64,000 nt of DNA, from contig CM041292.1 of assembly GCA_023052935.1 (NCBI GenBank), forward strand, positions 93,665,169-93,729,168, read 5' to 3'. The stretch's first letter is position 1. The number at the start of each line of letters is the position of its first letter. The DNA is from Piezodorus guildinii. Its lineage: Eukaryota > Arthropoda > Insecta > Hemiptera > Pentatomidae. Positions 39,425 through 50,092 of this stretch are shown piece after piece. Both the position numbers and the translations under genes were made by a program. Below the pieces are notes generated by a model that was not told the origin of the DNA, ran no database searches, and was given only the letters and a program-made list of their open reading frames with translations.

Positions 39425-41125
39425 CAATGTATATATATTTTTTTATTTATTAATTTATTGAAATTTACAACTGTATTAGTAAATACATCAAGTAAATTGG
39501 CTCATAATATAGATAATATACATGAAAAGACATGAAGAGAATATGCCCATTGGCAACACTCCACTAGGTAATCTACACTAAAAGGTCTCGAGGCCATCTT
39601 CTTTTCAGACGCCTCGGAGGATTGTCAGGAATGGTAGAGGAAGCAAGGATTGAAACTAGTGGGTTAATGTGGGAGTGTAGTTTGTCATGAAGGAATGATA
39701 CCTCGTACGAGCCAAATCAGCAACATATGGGACATTAAGGTCTTTATGGATGATTTTTGGTGACAAAGTAAGGAGCATTGAGGATTTTTCGAAGGATTTT
39801 GGATTGTAGGGATTGAATACGGGAAGAATTTGATGGTTTATTAGAGCCCCAAATCTCAACTCCGTACGTCCAGATAGGCCTTATGATGGTAATATAGATG
39901 AGCCTTTTGTAGTTAATTGGAAGGTTAGAGCGTCTGTCCAGTAAGTGTTGAAGTAAGCAAAAGCGTTGGACAGTTTCTTGTCGTTTCAGTCTTGTGTGCG
40001 GATTCCAAGTTAGTCGTTTGTCAAGTAGGAGTCTTAGATAGCGAATCTGTTCAACCGGGACTAGCGGAATATTATTAAAGGACACTGTAGGGCAGGATGT
40101 CGTAGGTTTACGACTAAGGGTAAAGGTAATTTGGTGGGATTTGTTGGAATTGATATTGATTCTCCAATTCTGACACCATACTTCAAGGTCTCTGATGTGG
40201 GATTGAAGAGTTTGAGAGGCAATAGTAGGATCATTATTGACTGATAACACACAAGTGTCATCAGCATAGGTAGAAAGGAAGGAGTTAGGATGGGTTGGGA
40301 TATCAGCTGTATAAACTGTGTAAAGAAGGGGTCCTAGGATACTGCCTTGAGGAACGCCAGCAGACTGAGTAAATTGGGATGAATAGGAACTATTGTGGTT
40401 TATTTTGAAGGATCTCCAGAGAGGTAGGACTGGATGATGAGGTAGTATGTAGGAGGGAGGAATTTACGGAGTTTGTAAAGCAGTTCTGGGTGCCAGACTC
40501 GGTCAAATGCCTGTTCTACGTCGAGAAAGGCTCCCGTGCAGTACGATCCGCGCTCTAGTGCCGACGAGACAACATCCACAACACGATGTCATTGTTGGAT
40601 GGTGGAGTGGGATGAGCGAAATCCAAACTGGTGGTCTGGGATTATGTGATAAATCTCTAGGATAGGATAAAGGCGTTTAAGGATTAGTCTTTCTAGAATT
40701 TTACCCATAATGGGTAATGAGATATAGGGCGGTAAGAGGAAGGCAACTCCAGCGGCTTTTTAGGTTTAGGAATCATTTTAAAAATAGATAACTTTCAGGG
40801 TTCAGGAAAATATGTGGTCCGGAGTATGGCATTGTAAATATAGGTAAGGAATAGGATGGATTTTTTTAAAAGTTGTTTGAAAGGATATTGGGCGTGATTA
40901 AATCGTGTCCAGGAGCTTTGCGGGAAGGTAACCTGCGGATTATGGTTGAGATCTCTGAAGGATGAAATGCTGTAGGAGGAAGGGCCAGCTGGAGTGGAAT
41001 ATCCAGTTCTGCTTCAACGCATTCAAGGTGGTGCTGATTAAGGATATCAGGATGCGGATTGTAGGTTTTAAAGAGGTGCCGAGTAAATGTTTAAGATTTC
41101 TCCTCATTAGATCTGGTCTAGGAAC
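39425..41125 (-). mobile_element. Decayed, 5'-truncated Jockey-clade LINE
   Basis: The minus strand encodes the end of RT and the C-terminus: IRYLRLLLDKRLTWNPHTRL, RPIWTYGVEIWGSNKPSNSS and QSLQSKILRKILNAPYFVT, homologous to the 46.4-kb copy. Upstream parts near 40.3-41.0 kb are also recognisable as RT but broken by stops and frameshifts. The 3' end faces left, at an AT-rich tail near 39425. Confidence 0.88.
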
Positions 41126-41895
41126 AATGTATATTTAATTACTAATTAAAACATATGTTTTTTGTTTACTTCGGAGAGAAACAGAGGTTATCTCTGTGAA
41201 ACAACTATAAAGCATTATTCCTTAATGTCTAAATTTCCTTGATACGATGTCAGGTCCATGAAAAAAATGTGCCATGTGTACCAGCAACTCATAGAGTCTA
41301 CAATCACATTCAGATTACGATGACATATTTCAAGATGATATATCTCTACAGGGAGTTGATCTTTTAAAATTAAATGAAACAATAATAAAAAAAAAACATG
41401 CATGCTCAACAAATCTACTTTAACAAACGTACTCTTCTTTCCAACAAATTCCAGCGCAAATGGAGATTAAAAAAAAAAAGTTTTCACTTTTATTGGCAGT
41501 CCCTATGACTGTCTGAATTGTAATGTTTTTTAATCTGCCTAATCCTTTGTTTTTGGGAAATTTATTATTATTTATTTCTTTATCCTCCTTAACCCTTAAC
41601 AAAGATAATCAGAATTCCTGCGACCTTTTTTATTTTTTTGCCCAAAGCGGTAAGAAAAGTCTGATGGGTGGGCATGCACATTTTTCATTATTTTTGGTTT
41701 ACCTTATCTATTTACAAAACTTATTGCGATCATAACAATTTAAAATCTGATTTTCAGCACATTTTAAGGTATTTTGGGTCCAAGTAAAGAAGTCTTACAG
41801 TGGAAAATACGTTTCAGATTTTTATTTCAACTGAAAACCTTGATGTAAACTTTTAAAATGTATTTAGAATAAAAATTTCACGACTCACTTGCAGG

Positions 41896-41997
41896 GCATC
41901 CAAACCTACTGTTACAAACATCACTGACAGACTTGCAATCACAAAATCCAAAGTGATTGAAACGCCTCTGGAGCAGAATGAGGAGTGCCTTTACTGA
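41896..41997 (+). CDS. Possible short terminal exon, unknown
   Basis: After an acceptor-like cacttgcag, 33 codons read ASKPTVTNITDRLAITKSKV, then IETPLEQNEECLY and a TGA. The composition looks protein-like, but there is no recognised homology and no partner exon. Confidence 0.2.
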   Translation, partial: ASKPTVTNITDRLAITKSKVIETPLEQNEECLY

Positions 41998-42475
41998 GAG
42001 GTTTCTTACCTTGTTACCTTCGCATCAGCAAATTTCCTGAAGAGGAAGTTTACCAGTGATGAACCAAGATACAATTTATTCCTAAGGACATTTGTATAAT
42101 TACTGGTTTCTGAGACTTATTGTCTTTTCAAGAATATAATATAAATTATTGTACCTATGGTTAAGTTCACAAAGCTCTTATATTTTGAGTTATAATGTCC
42201 TCGAATTAAAATGCTATTGATACATAGACCACATTTTCAAATTTTTACAGCACTGAAATGCCGATGCCGATTTAAGAAACATTGTTACAAATTTTATTAC
42301 GATTGGACCGGACTTACAGCTATGTAGTGATTTACTAAGTTCCAATACTAACATTTGTTCACACATTCAGTATGGGTTCCGCTGATTTATTTCTAAAATC
42401 TTTAGTTTTTGTATTTTATTTTCAACTTAGCATTGTCGTCAATGGCTGTATTATATGTTTTGTTTATGTTTTCAG

Positions 42476-42504
42476 AACAATCTGCAATGAAGCTCTCCTT
42501 TTCG
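42476..42504 (+). CDS. Possible tiny first coding exon (MKLSFS)
   Basis: A 29-base segment lies between a good acceptor (tttatgttttcag) and a perfect donor (gtaagt). It holds ATG AAG CTC TCC TTT TCG, the kind of split signal-peptide start common in arthropod cuticle and secreted proteins. No second exon was identified downstream, and a long 42527-42836 minus-strand frame overlaps the following region. Suggestive only. Confidence 0.3.
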
Positions 42505-43479
42505 GTAAGTACATAACATTAATTATTTAAATTTGAATGATATATTTAATATTTGTTTCATTTATAAAATATATAGTTTTATCAATGAAAGATCGCAGTG
42601 GAGTAATCAGTAATAAGGTAGTACATTTATGTTTAGTAATTTTAAAAAAACTCACAAGGTGTTTTTCAAGATGGGTCATGAACAACCAAAAATGGGTGAT
42701 GGTCCAATAAAGATTGATCATACCGCTGGTTCTGACCCATGCCCTGCTGGTAGCGGTTTCCTGAAGGCCAGTGCAAGAATGAGGTGGATATCTTGAAATG
42801 ATTCTATTCTTGGTACGTGTGAGCTAAGCGTTACGCTTCGGTAGCTACTGACACGCGGAGTGAGTGAATCATACTTCCTTTATGCACTATAATTACTCGA
42901 AATAAAAGATAAATATCTTATACTCTTCTTATAGTCAGTGTAAAAATCACTACTGCATGCCAAAATGAAGTTGGGTCCTTTTTAGGTTTAAAGTTATTGG
43001 ATGTGTTGGTATCCCGAATTGAAAATTCAACGAGCGTGCAATGACATCAACCGAAATACCATTGTCGAAACAAGGCTGTCAATTTCGGTCCTTTTTAGTC
43101 GTGAGAACTTTAAAATGTATCTCTTCTTAGTCACGGTTCGGTATATTCAAGGATTCGTTAGATTAGTTGGAATTCTTTTTCTCTTCTTTTGTATCCACAG
43201 AGAGGAAGTGGTATTGAAGTGGATCATTGTATCAAAAAGTAAGAAAACAGATATTTTGTTGAAATGCCGTCTTTTAGTTTAGTATAAATTTAATCTAATT
43301 AATTTTCTGAATTATTTTTCTTAATCTCTTAGAAGATAAAGAGATCTTCCAATAAGATTTTTTTCTCGCGTACGTTTGGAAAATGCGCAACACGCTTATT
43401 AGATTTATATCAAAACAGAGCTTAGGAAAGGTATTTTGAAAAAGTCTGTTCAATCTGGTAGTGGGAGCATTGATGGATC

Positions 43480-43590
43480 GATTCCTTTGGATTGAAAGGA
43501 TTGAATGCGTTTGATGTTAGAACGTTTAGCTGTCCACCACAGTTCAATTCCGTAGGTCCAGATAGGCCTAAGAATATTAGACTAGTGTTT
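43480..43590 (-). mobile_element. Short Jockey LINE fragment
   Basis: The minus strand reads ILRPIWTYGIELWWTAKRSN and then IKRIQSFQSK, the post-RT block of the local Jockey family. The fragment is about 110 bp. Confidence 0.8.
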
Positions 43591-43714
43591 TTTCCACCAG
43601 ACCACGCACAGTGGTGTCAAACTATTAAAAAAATCTATGACTAGTGGTCTAATTGTGTCAATCATGTCTCATTCGATGAACAGAATAAAACGATGCACCA
43701 AAATTCCATAATTA

Positions 43715-44042
43715 CAAAAAAAAAAACAAAAAAAAAACCTGTACCACTACAACCCATGAAGGGTCTTGGGCTCAGTACATATAGAGATTCGTACTGTTTC
43801 TAGGCCAACGGCAGTGCAATGAGGTGATTAGGCCTTAATTACGCTCAGCCACCAGGTTTTTCCCCAATTACTTTGGGTACCCACTTTATAGAGGCTGGGC
43901 TGCCCCAGGAGGGTCTCCATACCCTAGGGTCGCCCCCCGACTGAATTAACAGCATAAATAATATTCTGCCACAGCCGGGATTCGAACCCAGGACCCGGAG
44001 CACAGCAGACTAGTGCTCTATCTACTAGACCACGCCGCTCGT
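43715..44042 (-). mobile_element. tRNA-headed SINE with poly(T) tail
   Basis: It is the same family as at 25.3 kb, in opposite orientation: tRNA-like head at the right (box-B GGGTTCGAATCCC near 43980), T-rich tail at the left. The flanks CCATAATTACAAA (43706 and 44043) are a perfect 13-bp target duplication, which fixes the element ends. Confidence 0.92.
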
Positions 44043-44754
44043 CCATAATTACAAATCTTATTTTAATTCAATGTAATTAATTAACTTTATATAGATGTCT
44101 CAAGAACGGATTGTCTTGTTAATCTCCAGTTGCAACCAAATCTGAATTGTACTATAAATGTTTTGAAAATAACCAAATTTGAGAATTTCGAACTTTGATA
44201 AGTATCTAATATCTTCATTCAAATATAAAAAATGGGGGAAAAAAACTTTCACTTTAAAATACTACAATCAATTCTCGGTAATGTAGACCTATTCTATAGT
44301 GAAAATTCTAACTTTCCATGATTGAATTTTGCCCCGTTCGCCCCAATGTGCTCTGCTTTGTATATATTCAAATGAAAGCATAACAAATATTTATATCTTG
44401 GTCCTAGTTTATCTCAAAGATATTTCTCCTTTTTAATCCTTTTAGTGACCTTTATTTTATTTTGTAATAATGATATTACGTTCTCAGTTTTGCGATATTC
44501 ACTTTTCGTCATATACATTTAGGGAGAGATTAAATAACTTCTATACTTCCATATCATACGAATCATGGATCTGTATTGTCTCTTTCTTGAGGTTTTACCC
44601 GTCTTTTTAAATCCCGTTATTATAACTGGCTCTACTTAATTTTCCTTCAAAATATCCTCGTGTAGCTCTCCGCTTCATTCATTGTTTGTACTAGAACTAT
44701 TGTCTCAGAAGAAAAATGATTGCAACAAGAAACTGCTCATAAACATTTACTTCA

Positions 44755-45190
44755 CAAATAATCAAAACGTCCCACCTACCACAGTACACTAATTTATACC
44801 ACTATCATGGACATATCGGATACAGCTGGGGCTATCCATAAACCATCTAATTCCTGCTACATCCAACCCTTCCAATCCAAAATCTTAAGAAAAATCCCTT
44901 ACTTTGTTATTAATAAAACCTTCCAGAAAGACTTTAATATTACATGATTTGCACGCTTAGATCGAAATAGATATACTTCGTTTAATTCTAAACTACCAGT
45001 CCACTCAAATCCATTTGTTCGTATTCTCTCATCTTCATCTACTCACGATAATCTTCGATGGGCCTGAAAAGACGGTGGCCTCGGGATCTCTTAACTTAAA
45101 GTTCTACCGCTGGGAAGTTCCTTCACAAGGCTTTTTGACTCTTATAAATATAATTCATCACTTTTACTTGTATTTATTATAAATACAGTA
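44755..45190 (+). mobile_element. 3' fragment of a Jockey-clade LINE
   Basis: The plus strand retains IQPFQSKILRKIPYFVINKT and, near 45060, LKRRWPRDLL followed by a stop, equivalent to the C-terminus of the 46.4-kb element. Stops and frame changes show decay. Confidence 0.75.
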
Positions 45191-45614
45191 GTAAATATCA
45201 ATACAATATTTTTAAAAGAAGAAGAAGAGGAATGAATTTTATATACATCACTTTTCTTTTCATTAATTACTATTCCTTTCAGTACCTCATTCTTCTTGTA
45301 AAATAGCTTAATGTTTTTAACTCCATAGCCATTTTTGTGGTATCACTTTTTAACCGCGCTTCGTCCAATTTATTTCCTTTAATGATTTTTTTTTAACACT
45401 GAATATAGCCACTCATATAATAAATATTATATGTGTGAATATAAATATTTTTGTATGATATCATCGAAAAATTAATTGTTATGATCCCGAATTTACTTGC
45501 ATATTTTAAAATGATATGCATTCATTCTCCTTTATTTTTTCAATAATTTCCCTTTAAAATTTTATATTTATTTATTTATTTTTTACATGATAAGCCTTAT
45601 CATAATTAAAATAT

Positions 45615-45674
45615 AATAACCTTTTATATTTTGGGTAGAAAAGTTATTTTCTACTAAAAATATAAAAGGTTATT
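45615..45674. repeat. Perfect two-part hairpin
   Basis: AATAACCTTTTATATTTT pairs perfectly with AAAATATAAAAGGTTATT (18 bp). Inside, GTAGAAAA pairs with TTTTCTAC (8 bp) around GTTA. The near absence of mismatches is unusual for this decayed region. Confidence 0.85.
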
Positions 45675-46422
45675 GAACCGTCAAGAAAAACAATTTTAAA
45701 ACGTAAAAAAAAAGTAGTTCTTTATGTAGCTAGTATATACAGAAAAACAGCACACACAAAAACTATGAGTTCTTTTACTTCAGGATCACTTCCTTGAAAC
45801 TCACATTTCAATGACTTTGCATCCAACGTTTCTATTGGCTTGGAATTGTCTCCTTAGTAACCTATTTGTTTAATAATTTTACCTTGAATTATTCAGTGTA
45901 ATAACGAAATCCTTCGCTTACAAAGAGAGACTATGTGTCAAACTGACTTTGATAAAATTATTCTTTACGTACCATGTAAGGATATCAAAATATTGGGCTG
46001 TATGTAACATAAAATAGCATGTTTTCATGTCGTAATTTTTTTTTTTTTATTTTATACCTCTAGGTTTAATAAGATAGTAAATTGAGTTTGCTATTTGCAA
46101 ATTGTCTCCTTGAAGACAAAGAATTAAGTTAGTGAGAATAATAAACATATAAAAATGCAATCAAAATATTGATTTTAGTTTTTAAACGGAACTACAAAAT
46201 GTACCTCAATCCATTCCACATATACCTCTTTCTCAAAATGTAACCAATCCTAAGAATCCTAATCCACCACAAATCTCTCATATTCCTCCTCCTTCAAACG
46301 CCACAGACCTTACCAGTTTGATGACATCCTTTATTTCCGAAATTAAATCCCTTGTTATGCCCCTAATATCACTCCTTACGAATCTCGTAACAAATCTCAT
46401 TCCTGCCTTAAAAAAACCATAG

Positions 46423-49091
46423 ATGACCTCACCTAATTCCTTATCCATTCTCCTTTGGAATGCGAATGGTGTTAGAACTCACACTGACGAACTTACAGCC
46501 GTACTGCAGGACAAAAACATTGATGTTGCACTCATTACTGAAACTAGACTAACCACTAAACAGTACTTTAAAATACCAGGATACACGACATACCGGACAG
46601 ACCATCCAGACGGCAAAGCCCATGCCGGTACTGCTGTCATAGTCCGCCGATCCCTCACCCATCACTTACACCCAATTTCCGCCCACGATTACCTACAAGC
46701 AACTTCCATCGTTATCAAAACCTTTTCCTTTCCGCTTATCATCGCATCAGCATACTGCCCTCCTAAACATCCCATTTCCTCTGCCCAATTTGGATCCTTC
46801 CTCAACTCCTTGGGTAATCACTTCATTTTGGGTGCAGACTTAAACGCTAAGAACCAACAGTGGGGTTCTAGAACCACCAATTCTCGTGGACGGACATTGC
46901 AGTCTGCACTCAACTCCCGACGCTTTCATCTCCTACCTCCCGATTCTCCTACCTACTGGCCAACAGATCCTAACCGTAATCCTGACATCCTCGACTTCTT
47001 CATCCACAGCGGATTAGGCTCTCTGAATTTTTCCATAGCTCGCCTTGATGAACTATCCTCTGATCATAGTCCATTGATTCTAAATGTATCCATAACACCT
47101 ATTCCTAAACCTATCCCACCGTCATTCATTAGGGGCCCTGTCAACTGGAACCTCTTCCGCGAAATTCTCACTAATGATATTGACCTCAGAGTGATTCTCA
47201 AAACCCCAAATGACCTTGACGACGCCGTATATTCCTTTACAACCGCTATTCAACAAGCCGCCTGGACTGCCTCCTCTCCCAAACAATCCCAAATAATTCC
47301 TTACAAAAGCCATTTACCACAACACCTGACAGACCTCATCAACAGCAAACGTCGAGCTAGAACATTATGGCAACGCACCCGCCACCCAGAAGATCGCCAC
47401 TCCTATAATTTTTTTTGTAGAAAATTAAAGCGGGAGTTGGCGATCTTCCGTTCCCAATCCTACAATACCTACCTCTCCTCTCTCTCGACTCGTGACAATT
47501 CCCTGTGGAATGTCACGAAGAGAATCCTAAAATCCCACACCATTTCCCATCCTCTCCGGCGCTGTGATGGTTCCTGGGCTGCTTCTGACAAGCATAAGGC
47601 TGAGGAATTCGCACAGCACCTTTCCAAAGTTTTTACTCCTCATCCAGAGCTTAATCCAACCCATACTGCAGCAGTTGAAGAGTTCCTCACGTCACCAATA
47701 CCACTATCCTTACCACCTAAAGCAGTTAATCCCTCTGAGGTCAGATATCTTCTTAAAAAGCTTCCTCTCCGCAAATCTCCTGGATACGATCTCCTTACTC
47801 CCCAAATCTTAAGACAACTTCCACCTAAAGCCATTACATTCCTTACATATCTCTATAACTGTATCCTACGCACTACCTATTTTCCTCTCTTATGGAAACA
47901 TTCAACTATGATCCTTTTCCTAAAACCAGGCAAACCTTCTAACAACACGTCATCTTACAGACCTATCAGCCTACTTCCGATCCTCTCAAAAATTTTCGAA
48001 AAGCTCCTACTAAAACGAATCCTAGCCAAATTTCAAAATTTTCCTTCACATCAGTTCGGATTTCGTCCTCAACATTCCACGGTTCAGCAAGGACTCCGAG
48101 TTGTAGACCACATTTCCTCCGCCCTTGAGTGCAAGGAGTATTGTTCGGGTGCCTTTCTGGACATAGCTCAAGCTTTTGACCGGGTGTGGCACCCGGGACT
48201 GCTCTTTAAGCTCAAAACCCATTTACCTCTATCCTTATAACTAATCCTCCGATCCTATTTATCCAACCGCTCCTTCCGAGTTCGCTGTGGTTCCGAATTT
48301 TCCGAACAATATACTGTTGAGGCCGGTGTTCCTCAAGGCAGCGTCTACATCCCGTCCTCTACATCCTCTTCACCGCCGATATCCCTACCGACCCCAATAC
48401 CTTTCTGGCAACATTTGCTGATGACACAGCCATTTTATCATCCAATTCCGATCCTGAAGCAGCATCGCTAAATCTCCAAAAGCACCTTTCCCTTGTCGAA
48501 GACTGGTGCAATGCTTGGCGCATTAAGGTGAACGAAAGCAAATGCACTCACGTCACATTCACCCTTCGACGCAAATCCTGTCCAACGGTTAATTTCAATT
48601 CCATACCGCTTCCTTCCTCAGACACAGTCCGGTATCTCGGCTTTTTACTAGACAAAAGACTAACGTGGAACCCACATACAAGACTAAAAAGAAAAGAACT
48701 CAACCGCAGATTCGGCCAGTTATACAGACTACTAAACAGAAAATCTCATCTTACAGTTGACAACAAATTACTAATATACAAGACAGTACTGAAACCTATA
48801 TGGACCTACGGACTTGAACTGTGGGGGACAGCTAAACATTCTAACATTAAACGCATCCAATCCTTCCAATCCAAAGTCCTCCGAACAATAGTTAATGCTC
48901 CTTATTACGTTACCAACTGTACCCTACACCATGACCTTAATATTCCGTTTGTTTTAGACCTGGTACCATCCAAATTTCATCAGAACCTTAGTCATCATCC
49001 TAACCCTCTAGCACAATCCCTATCCAGCACCACCCATCCCTACAATCCTCCTCGAAGATTGAAACGGCAGTGGCCACGAGACCTATTGTAA
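46423..49091 (+). CDS. Jockey ORF2: endonuclease and reverse transcriptase, two lesions
   Basis: ORF2 products nick target DNA and copy the LINE RNA at the nick. The endonuclease domain (about residues 1-225) shows LLWNANGVRTHTDEL, SAYCPPKHP, LGADLNAKNQQWGS, DILDFF and SSDHSPL. RT follows with SPGYDLLTPQIL, LKPGKPSNNTSSYRPISLLP, HQFGFRPQHSTVQQ, GAFLDIAQAFDRVWH, GVPQGSV, the catalytic FADDTAIL and VRYLGFLLDKRLTW. The end is NPPRRLKRQWPRDLL. A TAA at 48238-48240 interrupts the frame, which then continues. A single missing base near 48344, in the sequence following GVPQGSV, shifts the frame. The rest is open to 49091. No RNase H domain is present, as expected for Jockey. Confidence 0.93.
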
Positions 49092-49230
49092 ACATTTAAA
49101 CTGGAGTTCTGACAATGGTCAGATCCTCCACTCATGTACGGTATGTTTGTGGCTACAGCGCCCTAACTCAGCCTCCACTGGCTCAGACCAGTGATGCGGC
49201 TGAGATAGAGGTGCTGGGATCTCTTGGATT

Positions 49231-49262
49231 CCGCTTTTCCTCCACAAGTGGAGGAAAAAGCG
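49231..49262 (+). repeat. Hairpin in Jockey 3' UTR
   Basis: CGCTTTTCCTCCAC and GTGGAGGAAAAAGCG pair over 14 positions with one extra A and a two-base loop, about 140 bases after the ORF2 stop. It may be a recognition structure for the element's own reverse transcriptase. Confidence 0.8.
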
Positions 49263-50038
49263 CTTGCTGGGGTCCCTTTAGCAATTGTATATATTGTATA
49301 TAGTTATGATTGTGTGTAAGATGTTTATTTATTTGCCAACTTTTTATTTATCTCAATAATAGGTTTATGTTTCGATTTGTTTTGTTTTTTATTTATTATT
49401 ATTATTTTATTGTATATATTTGAATTTATGTTATATTTTATGAAATTTGACCATTATTATTATTTTCTGTATATATAGTATGAATGTGGTCTCTTATCAA
49501 TATTATTATTGTTCATTTTGTAACAAATTGTAATATATCTCAATAAAAAAAAAAAAATAAATAAAAAAAAAAAAAAAAAAGTTTTTAAACTTTTTTTTTA
49601 CTATGCTCAGCTTCAGATTCCCTAGTCCAAAAAAACATTGTTTTCTTATTTTGGTAATCGAGAAACATAGCCTACTTTTTCATGACCGTTGTATATTATT
49701 ATACAATACTTTATGATTTCAAGAAAAATAAATAAACCGTTACCTTTGCAATTCCTAATATCTTGGGTTTAGTAAACTCAGAGATTATACTACCGTATTA
49801 AAATTCCTCTATGTAGTAAAAAAAAAAAGTAAACTGAAAAAAGAGCCAATAGAAATGTCAAATGGGCGCTTAAAGAAGTGGCGACAAATTATTTAAACTT
49901 CGTCATTCTATATTCTGAACTCAAATCCCTTTTATAACTGTATTATCTACAAACTTCATTCTAATAATTTTTATTTCCAATGTTTTGCAGTTAATGCTCC
50001 CCCTCTTCAAATCCTGAATTAAAATTAAAATTTAAAAG

Positions 50039-50040
<2 letters not shown>

Positions 50041-50086
<46 letters not shown>
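50041..50086. repeat. (AT)n microsatellite at the LINE 3' end
   Basis: About 46 bp of TA dinucleotides adjoin the 3' end of the minus-strand LINE at 50.1-53.6 kb, so the repeat may have grown from that element's tail. The stretch 49561-50040 has no other feature. Confidence 0.85.

Positions 50087-50089
<3 letters not shown>

Positions 50090-50092
<3 letters not shown>

Larger units (their letters stand above)
46195..49560 (+). mobile_element. Nearly full-length Jockey-clade LINE
   Basis: It contains the end of ORF1 (46195-46423, reading VPQSIPHIPLSQNV to LTNLVTNLIPALKKP and a stop), ORF2, a 3' untranslated region with a strong hairpin, and an A-rich tail after AATAAAA. ORF1 stop and ORF2 start overlap as TAGATGA. 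Only the 5' part of ORF1 is missing, and ORF2 has only two visible lesions. It is the youngest-looking LINE in the window. Confidence 0.92.

Noticed and set aside
42527..42836. 103-codon minus-strand open frame (SCTGLQETATSRAWV)
   Set aside because: No splice borders or recognised homology. The second half is low-complexity and AT-driven, and it may be part of an unidentified repeat.
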